34,880 nt of DNA from positions 1-34,880 of the forward strand of contig NZ_JAOPWR010000372.1 of the NCBI RefSeq assembly GCF_025965585.1, read 5' to 3'. The notes beneath the pieces are model-generated. The model saw only the letters and a program-made list of their open reading frames with translations. It made no database searches and had not been told where the DNA came from. Both the position numbers and the translations under genes were made by a program. Source of the stretch: Pseudonocardia sp. (GTDB taxonomy: Bacteria > Actinomycetota > Actinomycetes > Mycobacteriales > Pseudonocardiaceae). Below, one piece after another: positions 17,197-24,944 of this stretch. Positions within the stretch are counted from its first letter, which is position 1. Every line of letters starts with the position of its first letter.

Positions 17197-17694
17197 ATGC
17201 AGAAGTTCTCCGCCATGAGTGCCGGACCGTCGTCGGGAGCCGGCGGGCGGCGTCGAAGGCGCCGGCCCGATCCCGAGCGCCCTGTCGTGACCGGCCGAGA
17301 CGCCTACCCCTGGCAGATCGGCCTGGCCGCGGTCGTCTGGATGGCCCTGGGCGCCCTGCTGATCTCGTCGGGGATCGGTTTCACCGGTTCGGATGCGGAT
17401 ACGGAGCAGGTCGACAAGATCTCCGGATCGCTGGGTGCGGACACGGTCGTGAGTACGGCCCAGCACGGCGGGGGAGTCCTGTGGATTCTGCTCGGCATCG
17501 CGGTTCTCCTCGTCGCGGCGCTCCTCGCGATCGGCCAGGGCTGGAGCCGGTACGTGCTGTTCGCGCTCGGCTTCACCGCCGTCATCGCGCTCGGTGTGGC
17601 GGCCCGGTGGGAGGTCGTCCTGGCGATGGGCTTCTTCGTGGCCGGTTCCCTGCCACTGCTCGCCCCGCGCGCACACCGGTACCTCGCGCCGTGA
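17197..17694 (+). CDS. Membrane protein of unknown function (4 predicted TM helices)
   Basis: A 165-residue protein. The first 35 residues are basic and low-complexity (GGRRRRRR), cytosolic by charge. Hydrophobic segments lie at about 40-60, 93-113, 117-135 and 138-155. The start at 17197 is set by AGGAGG at 17183-17188; an earlier in-frame GTG at 17188 overlaps that ribosome site. I do not recognise the family. Its stop overlaps the start of a second small membrane protein (GTGA), and the pair immediately precedes the YrbE permeases in the same direction, so they may be accessory to the Mce transporter or the link between it and the P450 cassette. Confidence 0.75.
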   Translation: MQKFSAMSAGPSSGAGGRRRRRRPDPERPVVTGRDAYPWQIGLAAVVWMALGALLISSGIGFTGSDADTEQVDKISGSLGADTVVSTAQHGGGVLWILLGIAVLLVAALLAIGQGWSRYVLFALGFTAVIALGVAARWEVVLAMGFFVAGSLPLLAPRAHRYLAP

Positions 17695-18107
17695 CCGCCG
17701 AACGGAGCACCCGCAGGCGCAACGTCCCCGAACCGGTCCTGGGCTGGATCGACTGGGCGCAGACGGCTCGCGGCGCCTCGACCGCGTTCAGCATCCTGGT
17801 CGTCGGAGGCCTGGCCCAACCGGTGGTCGGTACGGTCGCGCCCCCGGTGGGGGCGGTCTGGCTGATCATCGTCGCCGTCCTCGCCTTCGCCGTTGCCGGG
17901 TGCAGGATCGGTGACGCAGGCCTTCCGATCGCGCACGGCGCGGCCACCGCGGTCTTCGGCTACCTCTTCGTGCTGCCCCTCGTGGTGTTCGCCGCGCACG
18001 GCATCGATGCCGGACAGGTCGCGGGCACTGCGGCCGTGGCCGTCGTCGTCGGCGGTGCGGCGGGCTGGCTGGCCGGTCAGGCCAGGTCGCGTACCCCGCA
18101 GGGATGA
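17691..18107 (+). CDS. Small membrane protein of unknown function (about 4 TM helices)
   Basis: A 138-residue protein beginning with GTG overlapping the previous stop. After a basic N-terminus (AERSTRRRNVPEPVLGW), hydrophobic helices span about 30-48, 54-71, 82-102 and 109-128. The end is short and basic (QARSRTPQG). I do not recognise the family. The frame is open upstream to 17481 but that is a shadow of the preceding gene. Translational coupling with the gene before it suggests that the two products act together, perhaps as a heteromeric membrane unit next to the Mce permease. Confidence 0.7.
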   Translation: MTAERSTRRRNVPEPVLGWIDWAQTARGASTAFSILVVGGLAQPVVGTVAPPVGAVWLIIVAVLAFAVAGCRIGDAGLPIAHGAATAVFGYLFVLPLVVFAAHGIDAGQVAGTAAVAVVVGGAAGWLAGQARSRTPQG

Positions 18108-18225
18108 CTCGGACGATCTCAGGTGCGGATGTGGCGCAGGCCACTGTCCATGACTGTAGGAACACGCTCGGCGTTGGCGACGTCCACCTCCGCCCGACTC
18201 TCCCCGATCGATCACAAGGAGTTCG

Positions 18226-19095
18226 ATGACCACCGCGACCGACAGCGGGTCTGCCGGAGCCCCAGGAATTCTGGAGATACCGCGCCGGACAGTGGGCGGC
18301 CGGCTCCGCTCGGTGGGGTCCGGTCTGCGCGGGACGTTGCAGCAGGCCGGGGAAATGGCCGAGCTACTGGCGACCGTCGCCTACAGCGCCGTTCGACACC
18401 CGCGCGGGTACTGGGGGGATGTCCGCGACCAGCTCTTCGAGGTCGTGAAGCTCTGCTGGTTCCCGATGGCCGTGGCATGCGTGGCCTTCGGCTTCGGTGC
18501 GCCCGGACTTCAGGCGGGCAACCTCTTCATCCTGTTCGGGATCCCGGAACGGCTGGGTTCCTTCTTCGTCATGGCGAGCGTTCGTGAGTTCGCACCCTGG
18601 ATCAACGCGATGGTCGTGGCCGGCGTGGTCGGCACAGCGATGACAGCCGACCTCGGCGCCCGCAGGATCCGGGAGGAGATCGACGCCATGGAGGTGCTGG
18701 GCATCGATCCGGTCCGTGCCCTGATCCTTCCGCGGGTCATCGCGGTCACCATCATGACCGGCCTGATGGACCTCGTCGCGCTCACGTTCGGCGTTTTCGG
18801 AGGGTATCTCGCGGCCATGCAGCTCGGTGCTGGCTCCGCGGCGTTCGAACAGAACTTCTTCTCCAACGCAACGACGATCGACCTCTGGGGCAGCGTTCTG
18901 AAGACGACGCTCTTCGGGCTGATCATCGGGGTGGTGTGCTGCTACAAGGGCTTCCGCGCCGGGGGCGGCCCGATCGGCGTCGGCCGCGCGGTGAACCAGG
19001 CGGTCGTCATCTCCTTCGCGGCGATCTGGAGCTTCAACTTCGTCTTCACCACGATCCTGCTCGGGCTCTACCCCGAGATCCAGGTGTACCGATGA
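18226..19095 (+). CDS. yrbEA: YrbEA: MlaE-family ABC permease of Mce system
   Basis: A 289-residue permease of the MlaE/YrbE family. The hallmark cytoplasmic coupling segment REEIDAMEVLGIDPVRALILPR lies at about 149-170, with transmembrane helices around it and at the C-terminus. GFRAGGGPIGVGRAVNQAVV near the end is also typical. Two YrbE proteins form the membrane channel on which the Mce ring sits; the ATPase binds the EExDAxxVLGI helix. AAGGAG precedes the ATG. It starts the transporter proper, 13 bases before the second permease. Letters A and B are by position only. Confidence 0.96.
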   Translation: MTTATDSGSAGAPGILEIPRRTVGGRLRSVGSGLRGTLQQAGEMAELLATVAYSAVRHPRGYWGDVRDQLFEVVKLCWFPMAVACVAFGFGAPGLQAGNLFILFGIPERLGSFFVMASVREFAPWINAMVVAGVVGTAMTADLGARRIREEIDAMEVLGIDPVRALILPRVIAVTIMTGLMDLVALTFGVFGGYLAAMQLGAGSAAFEQNFFSNATTIDLWGSVLKTTLFGLIIGVVCCYKGFRAGGGPIGVGRAVNQAVVISFAAIWSFNFVFTTILLGLYPEIQVYR

Positions 19096-19108
19096 CCGGG
19101 GAGAGCTG

Positions 19109-19966
19109 ATGACCATTACCGAACCGAACCCGGGCGGCGCGACGACGGCGCCCGAGGTGCCGTCTGCGGCCCCGAGGCCGTCCCTCGGTACGCAACTGCG
19201 CGATGGCGTCGCCGCCGCCGGGGAGATCTTCCGGTTCGCCGGACAGGTCGTCCGCGGATTCCGGGACGTACGGCACTACAGCAGCGAGGTGCTGCACCAG
19301 ACCGCCATCCTGATCCTGTCCAGCGGTCTGATCATCTGGGTGATGCAGGGCGTGATGGGCACCGTCTGCGGCCTGGAGGCGAGCTACACACTCAAGCAGA
19401 TCGGAGCGCCGCTCTACTCGGGCATCTTCAACGCGTACTGCTCCATCCGCGAGATGGCTCCGTACATGTGGGGATACATCTTTGCGGCCAAGGTCGGCTG
19501 TGGGCTGGTCGCCGAGCTCGGCTCGATGCGGATCGCCGACGAGATCGACGCCATGGAGGTCATGGGCATCAAGTCCAGGAGTTTCCTGGTCGGCACCCGT
19601 GTCATCGCCGCGTGGCTCGCCATCCCGTTCCTCTACACCGTCGGCCTCGGGATCATGTACGTCACCATGTACCTGGTGACGGTCGTCCAGCTCGGCGGTG
19701 TCTCACCCGGCGGCTACCTCTACATCTTCTGGCTCTACCAGAACCCCCTCGACTTCCTCTACTCGATGATCAAGGTGATGTCCTTCGGGACGACGATCGT
19801 GTTCGTCGCCTGCTACTTCGGCTTCAACGCGAGTGGCGGACCGGTCGGGGTCGGCAGGAACACCGCGAAGTCCATGATGATCAACATGGTCCTCATCCAC
19901 GTGCTCGGTGTGCTGGGAACGCAGCTGTTCTGGGGTCTCAACCCGAACGCGCCGATCGCCAACTGA
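19109..19966 (+). CDS. yrbEB: YrbEB: MlaE-family ABC permease of Mce system
   Basis: A 285-residue partner permease. The coupling motif is ADEIDAMEVMGIKSRSFLVG (about 146-165). Transmembrane segments include LILSSGLIIWVMQGVMG and the C-terminal MMINMVLIHVLGVLGTQLFW. GFNASGGPVGVGRNTAKSMM matches the conserved C-terminal cytoplasmic loop. The ribosome site GGGGAGAG precedes the ATG by a few bases. It likely pairs with YrbEA as a heterodimer in the inner membrane. The ATPase gene follows 23 bases later. Confidence 0.96.
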   Translation: MTITEPNPGGATTAPEVPSAAPRPSLGTQLRDGVAAAGEIFRFAGQVVRGFRDVRHYSSEVLHQTAILILSSGLIIWVMQGVMGTVCGLEASYTLKQIGAPLYSGIFNAYCSIREMAPYMWGYIFAAKVGCGLVAELGSMRIADEIDAMEVMGIKSRSFLVGTRVIAAWLAIPFLYTVGLGIMYVTMYLVTVVQLGGVSPGGYLYIFWLYQNPLDFLYSMIKVMSFGTTIVFVACYFGFNASGGPVGVGRNTAKSMMINMVLIHVLGVLGTQLFWGLNPNAPIAN

Positions 19967-19989
19967 CCCCACCCGCCGAGGAGCAAGCG

Positions 19990-20847
19990 ATGACTGCACG
20001 CCCGTCCTACCCCCTCAGCTCGTACGACGATTCGCCCACCACCGTGATCCCTCGGACGAGCACCAGTGGTGCCCACGCCGTCGTCGACACCAAGCCGCAC
20101 ACGATGGAGGTCTCCGGCGTCCACAAGGCGTTCGGCAGCTTCAAGGTGCTCCAGGGACTCGATCTGCAGTTCGCCGACGACGCGATCACCACGGTGCTCG
20201 GTCCGTCGGGTACCGGCAAGAGCGTTCTGATCAAACATCTCGTCGGTCTGCTGGAGCCCGACGCCGGCGAGGTCACCGTCTTCGGTCAGGACATCTGGAA
20301 ACTGTCTGAGAATCAGCGATACGACATTCGCAAGCGCATGGGAGTGCTCTTTCAGGACGGTGCGCTGTTCGGTTCGATGAACATCTTCGACAACACGGCG
20401 TTCCCGCTCCGCAAGCACACGGACAAATCGGAGGAGGAGATCCGTGAGATCGTGATGGCGCGGTGTACGGAGGTCGGTCTGGAGCGTTCGCTCCACAAGT
20501 TCCCGAACGAGGTTTCCGGCGGTATGCGAAAGCGTGCTGGGTTTGCTCGCGCGATGGTGCTGAACCCGGAGATCGTCTTCTTCGACGAGCCCGACTCGGG
20601 CCTGGATCCCGTCCGCACGAGTCTCCTGAACGACCTCATCCTCCAGATGCACGCCGAGCACGGAGGCACATACCTGCTGGTCACACACGATATTCGGACG
20701 GCTCGCAAGGTCAGTGACTACGTCGGTCTGATCTGGAAGGGCAAGGTCGTGCACTACGGGGAGGCCGACGAAGCATTCGCATCCGACGATCCCTTCGTGC
20801 GTCAGTTCCTAGCCGGCGACTCGGCGGGACCGCTCGGTATGGAATGA
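19990..20847 (+). CDS. Mce ABC transporter ATPase (MlaF/Mkl-like)
   Basis: A 285-residue ATP-binding subunit. Walker A is GPSGTGKS (71-78), the Q-loop Gln is 122 (FQDGALF), the signature is VSGGMR (175-180), Walker B is EIVFFDEPDSGLDP with Glu200, and the switch His is His233 (VTHD). The SGGMRKRAGFARA and DEPDSGLDP forms are characteristic of MlaF/Mkl rather than other ABC families. A 38-residue N-terminal extension precedes the domain. GAGGAG before 19990 fixes the start; the frame is open upstream as a shadow of yrbEB. In mycobacteria the Mkl ATPase gene is unlinked, whereas here it lies inside the operon, so the transporter is self-contained. A hairpin follows its stop. Confidence 0.96.
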   Translation: MTARPSYPLSSYDDSPTTVIPRTSTSGAHAVVDTKPHTMEVSGVHKAFGSFKVLQGLDLQFADDAITTVLGPSGTGKSVLIKHLVGLLEPDAGEVTVFGQDIWKLSENQRYDIRKRMGVLFQDGALFGSMNIFDNTAFPLRKHTDKSEEEIREIVMARCTEVGLERSLHKFPNEVSGGMRKRAGFARAMVLNPEIVFFDEPDSGLDPVRTSLLNDLILQMHAEHGGTYLLVTHDIRTARKVSDYVGLIWKGKVVHYGEADEAFASDDPFVRQFLAGDSAGPLGME

Positions 20848-20881
20848 GCGCCGTCGACAACTGAATCGATGTACTCCGAAA

Positions 20882-20906
20882 GCCGTTCCGCACAATGCGG
20901 GGCGGC
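20882..20906 (+). terminator. Hairpin between ATPase and first mce gene (attenuator or processing site)
   Basis: GCCG (20882-20885) pairs with CGGC (20903-20906), and CCGCA (20888-20892) pairs with TGCGG (20896-20900), around a CAA loop and a 2x2 internal loop. It lies in the least compact junction of the Mce operon and may reduce read-through or protect an mRNA end. No T-tract. Confidence 0.35.
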
Positions 20907-20950
20907 TACCGGTGTCTCCTGCTTCCGGTCCGGAGAATAAATCTCTGAAG

Positions 20951-22255
20951 ATGTTGTCCATTCGGGTGAATTTGCACCGTGCGGCGTCTCCTGAAGAGCT
21001 CCGTAATCGTTGCCCGAGCGTGAAACCAATCCGCCTGATAGCCGTCGCCGCCGTATCCGGACTACTGGTCCTGGGTACCGTCGTCGCGGTCGGATGGACG
21101 GCCCCCTACCAGGTTCATGTCGTCCTTCCCTCCGCGGTGAACGTCGTGAACGGCGGCGCCTTGCTCATGAACGGATTCGAGGCGGGGACGGTCTCCGGGA
21201 TCGAGGTCCGCAACGGGCAGGCGTACCTGACGTTGTCCCTCGACGGTGACGCCGCCCCGCTGCACGACGGAGCGGCGGTGTCGATCGGGTGGAAGGCGGT
21301 GCTGAGCGAGCGCCAGATTCAGATCACCGACGGCCCTTCCGGCAACGCCCTGATCCCGAACGGCGGGATGCTCGTCGGGGCGATGCCGAAGGCGACCGAG
21401 GTCGACGACGTGCTCGATGCGCTCGACGCGCCGACGCGGGACAAGCTCCGCTCCCTGGTCGGCAGGCTCGACGGAACACTGACCGGCAACGAGCAGAACC
21501 TGAACGCGACGCTGCAGACGGCCGGTCCGGCGATCTCGTCGCTCGGACGGGTGCTCCAGGCTCTCGGCACCGACGGGCCCGCGATCCACAACCTGGTCGT
21601 CCGGCTCAACGGCATGATGGGCACGCTGTCCGACCGGGATGTGCAGGTGCGGACCATCATCGACCAGCTGTCCCAGTTCTCGTCGCAGGCCGCGAGCAGA
21701 CAGGCGCAGCTCCGGGACACGCTGGGGAAGCTCCCCCCCACGCTGCTGCAGGCTAAGTCCACGCTGGACCTGGTTCCTGAAGCCGTCGACCAGGCGGCGC
21801 CGCTGCTCGACGACCTACGTCCGGCGACCGCGAAGCTCGGGCCGGTCGCGCAGAACCTGCGGCCGCTGCTGCAGGACCTCCGCCCGCTGACAGCGGATCT
21901 GCGACCCACTCTGGCCGCCGCCCAGGACCTGCTCGATCGCACCCCCGGCCTGCTCGATGTCGCCCACGGCACCGTCCCCGGACTCACCACGACGGTGGCG
22001 AACCTGAGCCAGCCGGCCGCGGTGCTCCGCCCCCTCATGCCCGAGGCGGTCGCGTGGGCGTCGCACTGGGGGTCGTCGATGGCGAACTACGACGGCAGCG
22101 GCAACTACGCGCGCGTCTACTTCCAGGAAGGTTCGACCAGCGTGACCGAGATGCCCAGCGTCACTCCGCCGGGGGTCACCTACGACCCCTATCCGCTTCC
22201 CGGTGCCATCGACGGGCAGCCGTGGACCGACGCCTTCGGGGACGGTCTGCGGTGA
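20951..22255 (+). CDS. mceA: Mce family protein, first of six (MceA position)
   Basis: Roughly 434 residues, depending on start. An N-terminal membrane anchor (IRLIAVAAVSGLLVLGTVVA) is followed by an MlaD/MCE domain (GFEAGTVSGIEVRNG, then ATEVDDVLDALDAPTRDKLR) and a long helical region. About 120 bases code a regular seven-residue pattern with LRP at each turn (DLRPATA, NLRPLLQ, DLRPLTA, DLRPTLA). The C-terminal MANYDGSGNYARVYFQ is a family feature. The start is uncertain: GTG 20912, ATG 20951 and GTG 21020 are in frame. Codons before 20951 have AT-rich third positions, unlike the gene, so 20912 is unlikely. Mce proteins form a hexameric periplasmic tunnel that carries lipids or sterols to the permease. 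Letter by order only. Confidence 0.88.
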   Translation: MLSIRVNLHRAASPEELRNRCPSVKPIRLIAVAAVSGLLVLGTVVAVGWTAPYQVHVVLPSAVNVVNGGALLMNGFEAGTVSGIEVRNGQAYLTLSLDGDAAPLHDGAAVSIGWKAVLSERQIQITDGPSGNALIPNGGMLVGAMPKATEVDDVLDALDAPTRDKLRSLVGRLDGTLTGNEQNLNATLQTAGPAISSLGRVLQALGTDGPAIHNLVVRLNGMMGTLSDRDVQVRTIIDQLSQFSSQAASRQAQLRDTLGKLPPTLLQAKSTLDLVPEAVDQAAPLLDDLRPATAKLGPVAQNLRPLLQDLRPLTADLRPTLAAAQDLLDRTPGLLDVAHGTVPGLTTTVANLSQPAAVLRPLMPEAVAWASHWGSSMANYDGSGNYARVYFQEGSTSVTEMPSVTPPGVTYDPYPLPGAIDGQPWTDAFGDGLR

Positions 22256-23658
22256 GCGGCCCGACGACCCGTGCGGGGGGAGCCCCGCGGCAGGCGCGGT
22301 TCACCCGCAGTCGGTTGGCTGCGACGGCGCTGGCGGCGGTGGCCGTCGTTGCGACCGCCGGCGCGTCGAGCCCGGACGGGGGGCAGAGCGGCGACATCAC
22401 TGTGCTCGCCCGCTTCACCGACGCCAGCCCGCTCCTGAACGGGAACGACGTCAGGGTGTCCGGCGTCAAGGTCGGTGAGATCTCCGGTATGCGGGTGGTC
22501 GACGGCACCGCCGAGGTCACCATGGACCTCGACCGCGATGTGCTGCCGCTGCACACCGACGCGCGGGCGACGATCCGGCCTGTCACGTTGCTCGGGGAGC
22601 GTTTCGTCGACCTGAACCGCGGAACGCCTGGAGCTCCGCTGATGGCGACCGGCGACGAGATCCCGATCTCGCGGACCGGCCAGGCCACGGACCTCGACCA
22701 GGTCCTCGACGTCGTGGACGACCCCACCGGTCAAGCGCTCGCAGCGATGGTCGGTGTGCTGGGCGACGGGATGAACGGGAACGGCCAGAACGTGAACGAC
22801 GCGGTCAAGGCGCTCGAGCCCGCCATGAACCACACCGACCAGCTCGCCTCGATCCTCGCTCAGCAGAACGACACGCTCAACAGCCTGGTCGACTCGCTGC
22901 AGCCGGTGGCGTCGTCGCTGGCATCGCAGGACGGCAAGGCCCTCGACCGTCTCGTCGGCTCGGCGAACGGGCTGCTCACCACAGCCGCAGCCAATCAGCA
23001 GGACCTGCGGGCGACGGTCCAGCAGCTGCCGGACACGTTCACCAGCGCGCGGACGACGCTCGGCCAGCTCGCTAGCACAGCTCGCGACGCGAGGCCGGCC
23101 CTCGACGCGCTGCGGCCGACCACCGACAACCTCTCCGACATCAGCCGCGAGCTGATCGCCTTCGCCGACTCGGCCGACCCCGCCCTCGCGTCTGCCCAGC
23201 CGGTGCTCCAGGAGGCTCAGCAGCTGCTCGACAACGCCCGGCCAGTGGCGACCAGCCTCCGGCAGCAGGGCCCGGACACCATCGGCTCGGCCACCGGACT
23301 CGAGCCGATCGTGCGGGACCTCACCGACAACCGCACGAACGTCATGGAGTTCCTCAAACGCTGGGCACTGACGACCAACGCCAAGGACGGCCTCACCCAC
23401 TACTTCCGGGCCTTCGCCGACGTCACCCCGATGACGGCGACGAGCCTCATCCCGGGTGAAGGCGGGAACGCCGGAGTCGGTGGGACCCCGCCCCCGCTCA
23501 CGACCGAGCCGGGTGGAGCGCCGGCCGCCCCGCCGATGACGGGCAACCCGAGCGGCCTGCTCACCCCCACCGCGCCGTCCGGCGACGGGGGAGCGACGGG
23601 CCTGACCAAGCAGCAGGAGAGCGGAGCCCTCGGGTTCCTCGTCGGAGGCAACCAATGA
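22252..23658 (+). CDS. mceB: Mce family protein, second of six (MceB position)
   Basis: A 468-residue protein starting at a GTG that overlaps the previous stop (GTGA). A basic N-terminus and one hydrophobic helix (LAATALAAVAVVATAGA) precede the MCE domain, with LLNGNDVRVSGVKVGEISGM and TLLGERFVDLNRG. A helical segment follows, then a low-complexity Pro/Gly/Thr-rich tail (GGTPPPLTTEPGGAPAAPP). The hydrophobic segment resembles a lipoprotein signal, but the place where a lipobox Cys would be reads AGASS, so lipidation is not expected. The frame is open upstream to 22054 as a shadow. It is an Mce ring subunit; letter by order only. Confidence 0.92.
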   Translation: MSGPTTRAGGAPRQARFTRSRLAATALAAVAVVATAGASSPDGGQSGDITVLARFTDASPLLNGNDVRVSGVKVGEISGMRVVDGTAEVTMDLDRDVLPLHTDARATIRPVTLLGERFVDLNRGTPGAPLMATGDEIPISRTGQATDLDQVLDVVDDPTGQALAAMVGVLGDGMNGNGQNVNDAVKALEPAMNHTDQLASILAQQNDTLNSLVDSLQPVASSLASQDGKALDRLVGSANGLLTTAAANQQDLRATVQQLPDTFTSARTTLGQLASTARDARPALDALRPTTDNLSDISRELIAFADSADPALASAQPVLQEAQQLLDNARPVATSLRQQGPDTIGSATGLEPIVRDLTDNRTNVMEFLKRWALTTNAKDGLTHYFRAFADVTPMTATSLIPGEGGNAGVGGTPPPLTTEPGGAPAAPPMTGNPSGLLTPTAPSGDGGATGLTKQQESGALGFLVGGNQ

Positions 23659-24944
23659 GCGCTCAGACCAAGAACGCATGGCGCAGGCGGCGCTCGACGC
23701 TCATCGGCGGCGGCGTGGTCGTCTTCCTCGTGGGCATCGTCGCCTTCGCCGTCACGGCGTCGAACGGCCTGCCTGGCTACTTGCCCGGGGTCCACCGGGC
23801 AATGATCAAGGTCGCGTTCTCGGACGTCGGCGCGCTGCGCAAGGGCGACGACGTCCGGATCGCCGACGTGCGTGCCGGGTTCGTCTCCGACATCGCCCTC
23901 GCCGACGGCGGTCCCGTCGTCACCCTCGACCTCGACAAGGTGCGCCCCGTCTACACCGACGCGACCGCGGCGGTGGGTGCGCGGTCCGCCCTCGGGCAGA
24001 AGTTCGTATCGCTCGACCCGGGCACGCCTGCGGCCGGCTTGCTGGCCCCGGGCGCCACCATCACCAGGACCAAGCCGTCGCAGGAGCTCGACACCCTGCT
24101 CGACGTGTTCGACCAGCCGACGCGCAATGCTGTCGGCTCGACCGTGCGCAACGTCGGCGGCGGTCTGGCCGGGCGCGGCAGCGACCTCGGCGACGGGCTC
24201 CGCGCTCTGCCGGCGGTATTGCCGGATCTCGGTACCATCTCTGACGCCCTGTCGTCCGACAACGGGGCAGGGCTCTCCGACATGCTGACCGCGGCCAACC
24301 GGCTGGCCCGTTCCTTTGCCGACCGCCAGCACGACATCGGCGCACTGGTCACCCAGCTCGACCCGACCCTGGCCGCGGTCAACACCGACGACGGCGCACC
24401 CGCCGCCGACTCATTGAAGGCGGCACCGGACACGCTGCGCGACGTCAGGGCTGCTCTGACCTCGCTGAACGGGCCGCTGGCGTCCACCGATGCTGCGGTC
24501 ACGACCTTGCTCCCGGGCGCGATCGCGCTCGGCGATGCGACACCCGACGTGCGCGGCGTACTGCGGGAGAGCGTCACACCGCTCGACAAGCTGCCCGGCG
24601 TCGCGGGGAGCGCGGACACCGCGGTACAGGACCTGACCCCGACCGTCGGCGACCTCGCTCCGCTGGTCCGGCAGCTCGGGACGACGTTCGCGCAGGCCGC
24701 CCCGACGCTCCAGTACACGGCTCCGTACGCGAACGACATATCGCTGTTCTTCACCTACTTCTCCGACGCGCTCAAGTACAGCGACAAGATCGGCCACGGT
24801 CTGATGATCTACCCGATCCTCAAGCCGGAGAGCGTGCTCAACAACCTTCCCGTCCAGGACCCGACCGTTCACAGGGATGCCCACCCGCCGCCCGGTGGCA
24901 CGTTCGACCACCACTCCAACTCCCTGATCGGAGGGCGGCGATGA
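23655..24944 (+). CDS. mceC: Mce family protein, third of six (MceC position)
   Basis: A 429-residue Mce subunit with an ATGA overlap on its predecessor. The short basic N-terminus (KNAWRRRRS) and anchor (LIGGGVVVFLVGIVAFAVTA) precede the MCE domain: VAFSDVGALRKGDDVRIADV and ALGQKFVSLDPG. The helical part is followed by NDISLFFTYFSDALKYSDK, a conserved late motif. The C-terminus is His/Pro-rich (DAHPPPGGTFDHHSNS). Part of the six-subunit tunnel; letter by order only. Confidence 0.93.
   Translation: MSAQTKNAWRRRRSTLIGGGVVVFLVGIVAFAVTASNGLPGYLPGVHRAMIKVAFSDVGALRKGDDVRIADVRAGFVSDIALADGGPVVTLDLDKVRPVYTDATAAVGARSALGQKFVSLDPGTPAAGLLAPGATITRTKPSQELDTLLDVFDQPTRNAVGSTVRNVGGGLAGRGSDLGDGLRALPAVLPDLGTISDALSSDNGAGLSDMLTAANRLARSFADRQHDIGALVTQLDPTLAAVNTDDGAPAADSLKAAPDTLRDVRAALTSLNGPLASTDAAVTTLLPGAIALGDATPDVRGVLRESVTPLDKLPGVAGSADTAVQDLTPTVGDLAPLVRQLGTTFAQAAPTLQYTAPYANDISLFFTYFSDALKYSDKIGHGLMIYPILKPESVLNNLPVQDPTVHRDAHPPPGGTFDHHSNSLIGGRR

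Noticed and set aside
20912-20950. Longest start (GTG 20912) for the first mce gene
   Set aside because: The codons it adds have AT-rich third positions unlike the rest of the gene, and no convincing ribosome site precedes it.
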